Origin: JBGPLJ01 sp035644395
GTDB lineage: Bacteria > Pseudomonadota > Gammaproteobacteria > Steroidobacterales > Steroidobacteraceae
Direction of reading: 5' to 3'
Assembly (NCBI GenBank): GCA_035644395.1
Contig: DASQOR010000041.1
Coordinates: 1-64,000 of the forward strand
Length of the DNA: 64,000 bases
The notes under the pieces are model-generated. The model made no database searches, was not told the DNA's origin, and was given only the letters and a program-made list of their open reading frames with translations. This document shows positions 33,799 to 41,773 of the stretch, piece by piece. Numbering within the stretch: position 1 is the stretch's first letter; each line of letters starts with the position of its first letter. Made by a program: the position numbers and the translations under genes.

Positions 33799-35592
33799 AT
33801 GCAGAATATTCGTAATTTCTCGATCATCGCCCACGTCGATCACGGCAAGTCGACGCTTGCCGACCGCTTCATCCAGCTCTGTGGCGGCCTCGAGGCGCGG
33901 GAGATGCAGGAGCAGGTGCTCGATTCGATGGCGCTCGAACGCGAGCGCGGCATCACCATCAAGGCCCAATGCGTGACGCTTTTCTACACCGTGCCGGGCG
34001 GCGAGAAATTCGAGCTGAACCTCATCGATACGCCCGGCCACGTCGACTTCTCCTACGAGGTGTCCCGCTCGCTCGCGGCCTGCGAAGGAGCACTGCTCGT
34101 GGTCGACGCCGCGCAGGGAGTCGAGGCGCAGAGTGTCGCGAACTGCTACACCGCGCTCGAGCAGGGGCTGGAAGTCGTGCCGGTGATCAACAAGATCGAC
34201 CTGCCATCGGCCGACCCGCCGAAGGTGATCAAGGAGATCGAGGAGATCATCGGCATCGAAGCCCACGACGCGCTGTTCGTGAGCGGCAAGACGGGGGAGA
34301 ACGTTCCGGAGCTGCTTGGGCAGCTGATCCGCCGCATTCCCGCGCCGAAAGGCGATCCGGCGGCGCCGCTCCAGGCACTCATCATCGACTCCTGGTTCGA
34401 CAACTACGTCGGCGTCGTTTCGCTGGTGCGCGTGGTGAACGGCACGCTCAAGACCGGTGCGCGCATCCGCGTCTGGACGACCGGCCGCAGTCACGAGGCA
34501 ACGAAGCTCGGCCGCTTCACGCCGAAGTCGGTGCCGCAGCCGCAGCTGTCGGCCGGGCAGGTCGGCTTTATTGTCGCCGGCATCAGGGAAATCGACGGCG
34601 CACCCGTCGGCGACACGATCACGCTCGACGCGACGCCCTGCAGCGCACCGCTCCCCGGATTCAAGGAAATCAAGCCCCGCGTGTTCGCCGGAATGTTTCC
34701 CATCGATACGGACGACTACGAGAATTTTCGCGATGCGCTCAAGAAGCTGCGGCTGAACGATTCAGCTCTGCACTTCGAACCGGAAGTGTCGACGGCGCTC
34801 GGCTTCGGCTTCCGCTGTGGATTTCTCGGGCTCCTGCACATGGACATCGTGCAGGAGCGGCTCGAGCGCGAATACCACCTCGAGCTCGTCACGAGCGCGC
34901 CGACCGTGGTGTACGAGGTCGCCAAAACGGACGGGAGCGTCGAGTACGTCGAGAACCCCGCGAAGCTGCCTGCAACCGTCGAGATCGCGGAACTGCGCGA
35001 GCCGATCATCACGGCGCACATTCTCGTGCCGCCCGATCACGTCGGCGCAGTGCTGGGCCTGTGCACGGAAAAGCGCGGCGTGCAGAAAAAGATGCAGTAC
35101 CTCGGCAGCCAGGTGGCGCTCGAGTACCAGCTGCCGATGGCCGACGTCGTGCTCGACTTCTTCGACCGGCTGAAGTCCGCCTCGCGCGGCTATGCCTCGT
35201 TCGACTACGAGTTCAGCCATTTCCAGGCGGCGCCGCTCGTCAAGCTCGATATCCTCATCAACGGCGACAAGGTGGACGCGCTCTCGATCATCGTCCATCG
35301 CGACAACGCCTATAACCGCGGGCGCGAGCTCGTCGACAAGATGCAGGAGCTCATTCCCCGGCAGATGTTCGAGGTCGCCGTGCAGGCCGCGATCGGCGGC
35401 AACGTCGTGGCGCGCGCCACGGTCAAGGCGCTGCGCAAGAACGTGCTCGCGAAGTGCTATGGCGGGGACGTGTCGCGCAAGCGCAAGCTCCTCGAGAAGC
35501 AGAAGGAAGGCAAGCGGCGCATGAAGCAGGTCGGATCCGTCGAGATCCCGCAGGAAGCCTTCCTCGCCGTACTTCAGGTCGGCAAGAAGTAG
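33799..35592 (+). CDS. lepA: LepA (EF4), ribosome-associated GTPase
   Basis: 597 residues from ATG 33799 (MQNIRNFSIIAHVDHGKSTLADRF). GTPase motifs: G1 AHVDHGKST, G3 DTPGHVDF, G4 NKIDLP. Domains II, III and V follow as in EF-G, with the LepA-specific C-terminal domain ending in GGDVSRKRKLLEKQKEGK and KQVGSVEIPQEAFLAVL. It acts on ribosomes in initiation or elongation quality control. lepB follows after 57 bases, the conserved order that named both genes. Confidence 0.98.
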   Translation: MQNIRNFSIIAHVDHGKSTLADRFIQLCGGLEAREMQEQVLDSMALERERGITIKAQCVTLFYTVPGGEKFELNLIDTPGHVDFSYEVSRSLAACEGALLVVDAAQGVEAQSVANCYTALEQGLEVVPVINKIDLPSADPPKVIKEIEEIIGIEAHDALFVSGKTGENVPELLGQLIRRIPAPKGDPAAPLQALIIDSWFDNYVGVVSLVRVVNGTLKTGARIRVWTTGRSHEATKLGRFTPKSVPQPQLSAGQVGFIVAGIREIDGAPVGDTITLDATPCSAPLPGFKEIKPRVFAGMFPIDTDDYENFRDALKKLRLNDSALHFEPEVSTALGFGFRCGFLGLLHMDIVQERLEREYHLELVTSAPTVVYEVAKTDGSVEYVENPAKLPATVEIAELREPIITAHILVPPDHVGAVLGLCTEKRGVQKKMQYLGSQVALEYQLPMADVVLDFFDRLKSASRGYASFDYEFSHFQAAPLVKLDILINGDKVDALSIIVHRDNAYNRGRELVDKMQELIPRQMFEVAVQAAIGGNVVARATVKALRKNVLAKCYGGDVSRKRKLLEKQKEGKRRMKQVGSVEIPQEAFLAVLQVGKK

Positions 35593-35649
35593 CGGGACCG
35601 GTAGAATCTTCCGGACAACATTACAGGCTGCGCAAGCTCACCAATATCC

Positions 35650-37062
35650 ATGGCATCAATCGGGCTGACTATCGGGATGATCATTGTCGTCGGCGTGGCC
35701 TCCGGCCTCGTGTGGCTCGTCGACGAATGGGTCCTGACGCCGCGCAGGCTCGCGGCCGGGAAAGCCCAGGCCCCGGGATCGACGGCCGAATACGCCGGCT
35801 ATGCATTCCTCATCGCCTGCGTCGCGCTGTTCGTCCTCCTCAAGCGATCGCCGGCCTATGCGTCGAGCGTCGAGCTCTATCCGGTGATCGTGTTCGTCGC
35901 GCTCGCGACTTCCGTGATCCTCATTTTCGACGTCGCGATGTTCGGCCCCGAGCGCGCGAGCCTGCATGCCGCGAACCCGCAGGCGGCCGTCGCGAGAGAT
36001 CCGGCGGTCATCAGCTATGCGCGCGTGCTGTGCCCGGCATCCCTCTGGATGCTTCTCCTGCACACGCTTGGCGGCGAGGAGCAGCTGCGCTGGGCGAATT
36101 TCGGCGTGCTCGGCTTCGGCCTCGTCTCGCTCTACGACGACTGGCTGGTGGGCCCGCGCCGCGCGCTCAGCGGCGCGGCGAAGCCGCGCCTGCTCAAGGT
36201 GATCGACGCGTTGCTGCTCGGCTCGGCGCTGTCGGCGGTGTGGGGTCTCTTTACCACGGAGGCCGTGGACTTCAGCCTGGTGCTGTTCATCCTGGCCGTG
36301 GTGAGCGGACTCATCTGGCTGCTCGACCGGCTGATCATGACGCGGGCCCGTGCGCAGCACGCGCCCGGCGCGGAACCGTTGCCCGAGCCCGTGTGGGTCG
36401 AATACGCCCGGACTTTCTTCCCCATCATCGTCATCGTGCTCGCCGTGCGTTCGTTCGTGTTCGAGCCGTTCCGCATTCCGTCGGACTCGATGATGCCGAC
36501 CCTGCAGGACGGCGACTTCATCTTCGTCAACAAGTATGCCTACGGCCTGCGGCTCCCCGTCGTCAATGCGAAGGTGACCGAGGGCCACCTCCCGCAGCGT
36601 GGCGATGTGATCGTCTTCCGGCTGCCGTCGAATCCGCGCGTCAACTACATCAAGCGGCTCGTCGGCCTGCCCGGCGACCTCATCCGGGTCGACGACAACC
36701 AGCTCTACGTGAACGGCGAACCGCAGCGCCAGCAGAGCGCGGGCACCTATGCCGGCCCGAAGGACTGCAGCGATCCGCGGGACCGGGACTGTCACGAGGA
36801 GTATCGCGGGGCGCCGGTCGCGATCGAGCAGCTCGGCGCGGTCGCGCACCCCATCATGTTCGCCTACAAGCCGCCCACGCCCTTCGATCAGCAGGTGCCG
36901 CCGGGCTATTATTTCTTCATGGGCGACAACCGCAACAACAGCCTCGACAGCCGCTTTGCCGACGCCGTCGGCTTCGTCCCGGAGGAAAACCTGGTCGGGC
37001 GGGCGGTGCGCGTGTGGCTGAACTTCCGTTACTTCAATCGCATCGGCGAGGCCATTCGCTGA
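35650..37062 (+). CDS. lepB: LepB, signal peptidase I with an expanded N-terminal membrane domain
   Basis: 470 residues, far longer than E. coli LepB (324). The catalytic domain is normal: Ser280 in IPSDSMMPTL, Lys335 in YIKRLVGLPGD, and MGDNRNNSLDSR near the end. The extra length is N-terminal. The hairpin unit 'helix, xWLxD, PRR, helix' that occurs once in E. coli appears about four times: VWLVDEWVLTPRR (21-33), LIFDVAMFGPER (91-102), SLYDDWLVGPRR (160-171) and IWLLDRLIMTRAR (222-234). The Asp and Pro of copies 1-3 are exactly 69 residues apart. The fourth leads into the protease domain. It cleaves signal peptides at the periplasmic face. Confidence 0.96.
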   Translation: MASIGLTIGMIIVVGVASGLVWLVDEWVLTPRRLAAGKAQAPGSTAEYAGYAFLIACVALFVLLKRSPAYASSVELYPVIVFVALATSVILIFDVAMFGPERASLHAANPQAAVARDPAVISYARVLCPASLWMLLLHTLGGEEQLRWANFGVLGFGLVSLYDDWLVGPRRALSGAAKPRLLKVIDALLLGSALSAVWGLFTTEAVDFSLVLFILAVVSGLIWLLDRLIMTRARAQHAPGAEPLPEPVWVEYARTFFPIIVIVLAVRSFVFEPFRIPSDSMMPTLQDGDFIFVNKYAYGLRLPVVNAKVTEGHLPQRGDVIVFRLPSNPRVNYIKRLVGLPGDLIRVDDNQLYVNGEPQRQQSAGTYAGPKDCSDPRDRDCHEEYRGAPVAIEQLGAVAHPIMFAYKPPTPFDQQVPPGYYFFMGDNRNNSLDSRFADAVGFVPEENLVGRAVRVWLNFRYFNRIGEAIR

Positions 37063-37085
37063 TGCCACTGCAAGGAGTGAGACTG

Positions 37086-37451
37086 ATGCGACATCGTCAA
37101 CGCGGCGTCACCTTCATCGGCTGGATCATCCTCCTGCTCCCGACCGCGGTACTCATTTACGCGGGCATCAGGCTTACGCCGCTCTACCTCGAATACATGA
37201 ATATCGCGCGCACGCTCGATCAGGTGAAGAACGAGTTCGACGGCAATGCGCCGACGGCGAGCGCCGTGCGCCTCTCGATCGAAAAGCATTTCGACATCGA
37301 GGATGTGCACACGGTCAGCGTCAAGGACATCGAGATCAAGCCCGCGGGCCACAACATCAGCGTCACCGCGAACTACGACTCCTGGGCGCCGCTCTTCGCC
37401 AATCTTTCGATCGTCGTCACCTTCGACAAGACCGTTGAAATTTCGCAATAG
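37086..37451 (+). CDS. DUF4845 membrane-anchored protein
   Basis: 121 residues from ATG 37086, preceded by GGAG at 37073-37076 at good spacing; an ATG at 37062 overlapping the lepB stop is the alternative. The N-terminus RQRGVTFIGWIILLLPTAVLIYAGI resembles a pilin-type start followed by one membrane helix; the remainder is a small soluble domain outside (SIEKHFDIEDVHTVSVKDIEI, ISVTANYD). This gene class regularly sits between lepB and rnc in Pseudomonas-like genomes. Function unknown. Confidence 0.82.
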   Translation: MRHRQRGVTFIGWIILLLPTAVLIYAGIRLTPLYLEYMNIARTLDQVKNEFDGNAPTASAVRLSIEKHFDIEDVHTVSVKDIEIKPAGHNISVTANYDSWAPLFANLSIVVTFDKTVEISQ

Positions 37452-37483
37452 TCCGCGCGCCGGCGGGCGCGGCTGGCGCAAGG

Positions 37484-38188
37484 ATGGCTGTGAGAATCGC
37501 GGCTGACTGGCTGGATGGGCGTCTCGGCTATCGCGCCCGGGATGTGGGCCTCATCGAGGCGGCACTCACGCACCGCAGTGCCGGTGGCGCGCACAATGAA
37601 CGGCTCGAATTCCTCGGCGACGCCGTGCTCAACTGCCTGGTGGCGGAACTCCTGTTCCGCCACTACCCGAACGCGGACGAAGGCGAACTCAGCCGCTTGC
37701 GGGCGACGCTCGTGAGCGGCGAGGCGCTCGCCGAGACGGCTTCAGCCATCGGCCTCGGTGACGAGCTGCGGCTCGGCGCGGGGGAATTGCGCAGCGGCGG
37801 CTTTCGCCGCCCCTCGATCCTCGCCGACGCCCTGGAAGCGCTGATAGGCGCGGTCTACCTGGACGGCGGACTCGAGGCCGCGCGCGGCATCGTCGAGCGG
37901 CTGATCGCCGACCGGGTCGCACAGCTGCCCGACGCGGCGGACCTCAAGGATCCCAAGACGCGGCTGCAGGAGTACCTGCAGGCGAGGGGCATGCCGCTGC
38001 CGGTTTATACGGTCGAGCAGATTCGCGGCGACGCTCACCTGCAGACATTCGAGGTCCGATGCGATGTCGCGACACTCAACCTGAGTGCACGCGGCAGCGA
38101 GCTCAGCCGTCGCCGGGCCGAGCAACAGGCGGCGGAGGATGTCCTGCGGCAGATCGAGGCAGGCGCCGTGCGGGCGGGCGACTCGTGA
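37484..38188 (+). CDS. rnc: RNase III
   Basis: Cleaves double-stranded RNA in rRNA processing and mRNA decay. 234 residues. The signature NERLEFLGDAVLNCLVAELL has the catalytic Glu/Asp; the second metal site is DALEALIGAVYLDGG. The C-terminal dsRNA-binding domain (about 160-228) runs from DPKTRLQEYLQARG to RRRAEQQAAEDVL. Weak SD (CAAGG) before ATG 37484. The stop overlaps era (GTGA at 38185-38188). Confidence 0.97.
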   Translation: MAVRIAADWLDGRLGYRARDVGLIEAALTHRSAGGAHNERLEFLGDAVLNCLVAELLFRHYPNADEGELSRLRATLVSGEALAETASAIGLGDELRLGAGELRSGGFRRPSILADALEALIGAVYLDGGLEAARGIVERLIADRVAQLPDAADLKDPKTRLQEYLQARGMPLPVYTVEQIRGDAHLQTFEVRCDVATLNLSARGSELSRRRAEQQAAEDVLRQIEAGAVRAGDS

Positions 38189-39108
38189 CTGACGCGCCCC
38201 CGGCCAATCCGACGGGCGCTCACCGCTCGGGCTTCGTGGCAATTGCCGGGCGCCCGAACGTCGGTAAGTCGACCCTCGTCAATGCGCTGGTCGCGCAGAA
38301 AGTCAGCATCGTCACGGCCAAGCCGCAAACGACCCGCCACCGCATTCTCGGCATCGTCAACCGGCCGGGCGTGCAGATCGTGCTGGTCGATACACCGGGC
38401 CTGCACTCGAATGCCAAACGTGCGCTCAACCGCGTCATGAACCGCACGGCGACACAAGCCGTCTCGGAGGCCGACCTCAACGTCTTCCTGAGCGAGGGTA
38501 CCCGCTGGCTGCAGGAAGACCAGGCGGCGCTCGAACGGGTGCAACGCGCCGGCAGGCCGATCATCGCTGTCGTCAACAAGGTTGATCGGGTGCGGCCGAC
38601 CGGGCGGCTCCTGCCGTTTCTCGCCGAGCATGCGAAGCGGGCGGCATTCGTCGACATGGTGCCGGTTTCGGCGCTGCGCGCGACCAATCTCGATCGGCTC
38701 CTCGCGGTCATCGCCGCCCAGCTCCCCGAGGCGCCGCCGATGTATCCGGCCGAGCAGGTCACGGACCGCAGCGAGCGCTTCCTCGCCGCGGAGATCATCC
38801 GCGAGAAGCTCACGCTGGCGCTGAGCGCCGAGCTGCCGTACGGGCTGTCGGTGGAGATCGAGGCGTACGAGACGACGCCCGACGGGCGTGTCAGCATCGC
38901 GGCGGTCATCTGGGTCGAGCGCAAGGGCCAGAAGGCGATCGTGATCGGCGAAAAAGGCGAGCGGCTGAAGTCCGTCGGCCGGGCTGCGCGGCTCGAATTG
39001 AAGGGGATGCTCGAGACCCCCGTCTATCTCGAGCTCTGGGTGAAGATCAAGGAAAACTGGGCCGACGATGAGCGCGCGTTGCGCTCGCTCGGCTACGACG
39101 CCCCATGA
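38185..39108 (+). CDS. era: Era, ribosome-maturation GTPase
   Basis: 307 residues from GTG 38185. GTPase motifs: G1 GRPNVGKSTLVN, G2 region TAKPQTTRHRI, G3 DTPGL and G4 NKVD. The KH domain shows AIVIGEKGERLKSVGRAARLELKG and VYLELWVKIKENWADDERALRSLGY, the normal Era C-terminus. Era binds the 16S rRNA 3' end during 30S assembly. It overlaps rnc and recO by four bases each, which ties rRNA processing and assembly. Confidence 0.97.
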   Translation: MTDAPPANPTGAHRSGFVAIAGRPNVGKSTLVNALVAQKVSIVTAKPQTTRHRILGIVNRPGVQIVLVDTPGLHSNAKRALNRVMNRTATQAVSEADLNVFLSEGTRWLQEDQAALERVQRAGRPIIAVVNKVDRVRPTGRLLPFLAEHAKRAAFVDMVPVSALRATNLDRLLAVIAAQLPEAPPMYPAEQVTDRSERFLAAEIIREKLTLALSAELPYGLSVEIEAYETTPDGRVSIAAVIWVERKGQKAIVIGEKGERLKSVGRAARLELKGMLETPVYLELWVKIKENWADDERALRSLGYDAP

Positions 39109-39842
39109 GAACGGTGCGCAGGGTCGGTCCGGTGCCGGCGTACGTTCTGCACCAGGCTCCGTACCGGGATTCCGGGCGGATCCTGGAACTCCTCACGCAG
39201 GATCACGGCCGGCTCAGCGTCTTTGCCCATGGCGTTCGTCGCGCGAAATCGGGCTTGGTGGCCGCCCTGCAGCCGTTTCAACGGCTGCTCGTCAGCTGGA
39301 GCGGACGCGGCGAGGCACCGAGCCTCGCGGGCGCGGAATTGGACGGCCCGCCGCGATCGCTCCCCGCGGCCCAATTCGTGAGCGCGTGCTATGTGAACGA
39401 ACTCATCCTCAAGCTCACGACTCGCCATGACAGTCATGCGGGTCTGTTCGACCTGTACGACGCGACACTCGCCGCGCTCAACCGCGGCGAAGGCGAGCGT
39501 GCCCTGCGGCTTTTCGAAAAGCGCCTGCTCGACCTGGTCGGATTCGGGCTGGCGCTTGGCGTCATCGCGGGCGGTCACCGGCCAATCGACCCTGCGGCTC
39601 ATTACCATTTCCGGCTCGAGCACGGCGCGGTCGAGGCCGGCCCCGGCGCGGCGGGCCGGGTATACTCCGGCGCCGCGCTCCTGGCGCTTGCGCGCGAGCA
39701 GCTGGACGACGACGGGCAGGTCCGGGCATTGAAGCCGCTGCTGCGCGACGCAATCGAGGCCTGCCTCGAGGGCCGGACTCTCAGCACGCGCGAGGTGGCA
39801 ATGGCGATGCGGCGCAAGCGTTCGGGAGGTTCGAAAGAGTGA
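39105..39842 (+). CDS. recO: RecO, DNA repair/recombination mediator
   Basis: 245 residues. The N-terminal OB-fold has AYVLHQAPYRDSGRILELLTQDHGRLSVFAHGVRR; the helical middle shows VSACYVNELILKLTTRHDSHAGLFDLYDATL and RLFEKRLLDLVGFGL. There is no zinc-binding Cys cluster, as is usual in gammaproteobacterial RecO. It helps RecR load RecA on SSB-coated DNA. It overlaps era (ATGA) and pdxJ (GTGA). Confidence 0.95.
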   Translation: MRTVRRVGPVPAYVLHQAPYRDSGRILELLTQDHGRLSVFAHGVRRAKSGLVAALQPFQRLLVSWSGRGEAPSLAGAELDGPPRSLPAAQFVSACYVNELILKLTTRHDSHAGLFDLYDATLAALNRGEGERALRLFEKRLLDLVGFGLALGVIAGGHRPIDPAAHYHFRLEHGAVEAGPGAAGRVYSGAALLALAREQLDDDGQVRALKPLLRDAIEACLEGRTLSTREVAMAMRRKRSGGSKE

Positions 39843-40579
39843 GCGGCGGATCCTTCATCGCGCTCGGCGTGAATATCGATCACGTGGCGACGCTGCGCCA
39901 GGCACGTGGCACGCGCTATCCGGATCCCGTCTACGCAGCCCTCATGTCCGAGCAGGCGGGCGCGGACAGCATCACGCTTCACCTGCGCGAGGACCGGCGG
40001 CACATCCAGGACCACGACCTCGAGGCCATCAAGGCGGTGATCCAGACGCGCATGAACCTCGAAATGGCGGCGACCGACGAGATGCTGGCGATCGCCGAGC
40101 GCGTGCGGCCGGAGGATGTCTGCCTCGTCCCGGAACGGCGCAATGAAGTGACGACGGAAGGCGGTCTCGACGTCGCGGGGCAGCTGCAGCGGATCCGCGA
40201 GGTCTGCGCCATCGCCCGGGCGCGGGGCATGCGCGCATCGCTGTTCATTGATCCCGACGCACGTCAGGTCGAAGCCGCCGAGCAGGCGGGCGCTCCGGTC
40301 GTCGAATTGCACACCGGTCGCTATGCCGAGGCCACCGGCACCGAGCGGGCGACGGAGCTGCATCGGCTGCGCGACGCTGCGCGCCTCGCGGCGGGTCTCG
40401 GGCTCACGGTGCATGCCGGCCACGGTTTGCACTATCACAATGTGCAACCGGTCGCCGCGATCCCGGAAATCGTCGAGCTCAACATCGGCCACGCCATCGT
40501 CGCGCGCGCCGTGTTTCATGGTCTCGCCCAGGCCGTGAGCGAGATGAAGCATCTGATGCTCGCCGCTCGCGGCAGCTAG
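39839..40579 (+). CDS. pdxJ: PdxJ, pyridoxine 5'-phosphate synthase
   Basis: Final ring-closing step of DXP-dependent vitamin B6 synthesis. 246 residues from GTG 39839. TIM-barrel signatures: LGVNIDHVATLRQARGTRYPDP, ADSITLHLREDRRHIQD, CLVPERRNEVTTEGGLDV and VHAGHGLHYHNV, with the catalytic His and Glu residues in these segments. It overlaps recO by four bases and precedes acpS, the E. coli order. Confidence 0.97.
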   Translation: MSGGSFIALGVNIDHVATLRQARGTRYPDPVYAALMSEQAGADSITLHLREDRRHIQDHDLEAIKAVIQTRMNLEMAATDEMLAIAERVRPEDVCLVPERRNEVTTEGGLDVAGQLQRIREVCAIARARGMRASLFIDPDARQVEAAEQAGAPVVELHTGRYAEATGTERATELHRLRDAARLAAGLGLTVHAGHGLHYHNVQPVAAIPEIVELNIGHAIVARAVFHGLAQAVSEMKHLMLAARGS

Positions 40580-40593
40580 TCACGGCGCAGTGG

Positions 40594-40980
40594 ATGATCT
40601 TCGGAATCGGCACGGATGTTCTGGAAGTCGCCCGCATCGAGCGGGTGTACGCGAAGTACGGCGAGCATTTCGTCGCGAGGCTCCTCCTGCCTGCGGAGCT
40701 CGAGCAGCTCGGGCGGACGAAACGGACGGTGCGCTTTCTTGCGATGCGCTTCGCGGCCAAGGAGGCCATCGTGAAAGCGATGGGCACGGGCTTTGCGCAC
40801 GGCATGTGGATCCGCGACACCGGCGTCGTGCAGAACGCCTGGGGCAAGCCTGAAGTGGTCTATTCCGAGCGGGGGCGGCGGGTGTGCGAGGGCCTCGGCA
40901 TCGGCGAAGGCCATGTCACGCTGACCGATGAGGCGGGCCTGGTGGTCGCGGTCGCCGTGCTCATGAAGCGGGTGACCTGA
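40594..40980 (+). CDS. acpS: AcpS, holo-[acyl-carrier-protein] synthase
   Basis: Attaches phosphopantetheine from CoA to ACP. 128 residues from ATG 40594. The metal-binding Asp is in GIGTDVLEVARIERV, and the second motif RFLAMRFAAKEAIVKAMGTGF holds the conserved Glu and Lys. VTLTDEAGLVVAVAVL ends the protein. The stop abuts the next start exactly. Confidence 0.96.
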   Translation: MIFGIGTDVLEVARIERVYAKYGEHFVARLLLPAELEQLGRTKRTVRFLAMRFAAKEAIVKAMGTGFAHGMWIRDTGVVQNAWGKPEVVYSERGRRVCEGLGIGEGHVTLTDEAGLVVAVAVLMKRVT

Positions 40981-41772
40981 ATGCACGCATTCGTCTTCGA
41001 CATCGAGACCGTGCCGGACGTCGACTATGGCAGGCGCCTTTACGGCCTCGCGAACCTTGACGACGAGGAAGTGGCGCGCATCATGTTCGCCCACCGGCGC
41101 GCGGAAACCGGGGGTGAATTCCTGCCGCTCGAACAGCACCGCATCGTCGCAATCTCGGTTGCTTTCCGCACCCGCGACTCCCTCAAGGTCTGGAGCCTCG
41201 GCGATCCGGGCGCGCCGGAGCGGGAGCTGATCGCGCGTTTCTACGATGGCCTCGAGAAGCACACGCCGGATCTCGTGACCTGGAACGGCGCGGGCTTCGA
41301 CCTGCCGGTGCTGCATTACCGCTCGCTCATGCATGCGGTGCCGGCCGCCCGCTACTGGGAAACCGGCGATGAGGACACGGCGTTCCGCTACAACAATTAC
41401 CTGAGCCGCTTTCATTGGCGCCACGTCGATCTCATGGACGTGTTGTCGGGCTTCCAGGGCCGGGGCCGTGCGAGTCTCGACGACATCGCGACCCTGCTCG
41501 GCTTTCCGGGAAAGCTCGGCATGCAGGGCGCCGATGTCTGGGATGCCTACCGCGCGGGCCGTATCGCGGAGATCCGCAATTACTGCGAGACCGACGTGCT
41601 CAATACCTATCTCATCTACCTGCGGTTCCAGCTCATCCGGGGCCACCTGAGCGTGGCCGAGCACAAAGCGGAGCTTGCGCGGGCGCGAGCCTTGCTCGCG
41701 GAGTCGGGCAAGGCGCATTTCACCGGATTTCTCGCCGCCTGGCCCGAAGCCGAACGGGCGCCGCCGTCTTAA
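40981..41772 (+). CDS. PolB-like 3'-5' exonuclease
   Basis: 263 residues. DnaQ-like exonuclease motifs: Exo I FVFDIETVPD at the N-terminus, Exo II LVTWNGAGFDLPVL near residue 100, and Exo III region IRNYCETDVLNTYLIYLR near 200. These match the group 'predicted exonuclease related to the PolB exonuclease domain' (DNA_pol_B_exo2). The role in the cell is not established. It follows acpS without a gap and precedes rlmD by one base. Confidence 0.88.
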   Translation: MHAFVFDIETVPDVDYGRRLYGLANLDDEEVARIMFAHRRAETGGEFLPLEQHRIVAISVAFRTRDSLKVWSLGDPGAPERELIARFYDGLEKHTPDLVTWNGAGFDLPVLHYRSLMHAVPAARYWETGDEDTAFRYNNYLSRFHWRHVDLMDVLSGFQGRGRASLDDIATLLGFPGKLGMQGADVWDAYRAGRIAEIRNYCETDVLNTYLIYLRFQLIRGHLSVAEHKAELARARALLAESGKAHFTGFLAAWPEAERAPPS

Positions 41773-41773
41773 G

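Noticed and set aside
35656..37068. A minus-strand open frame of 470 codons exactly opposite lepB
   Set aside because: Equal length is coincidence of frame; its sequence is low-complexity (Asp/His/Glu/Arg) and unlike any family, whereas lepB has all catalytic motifs.
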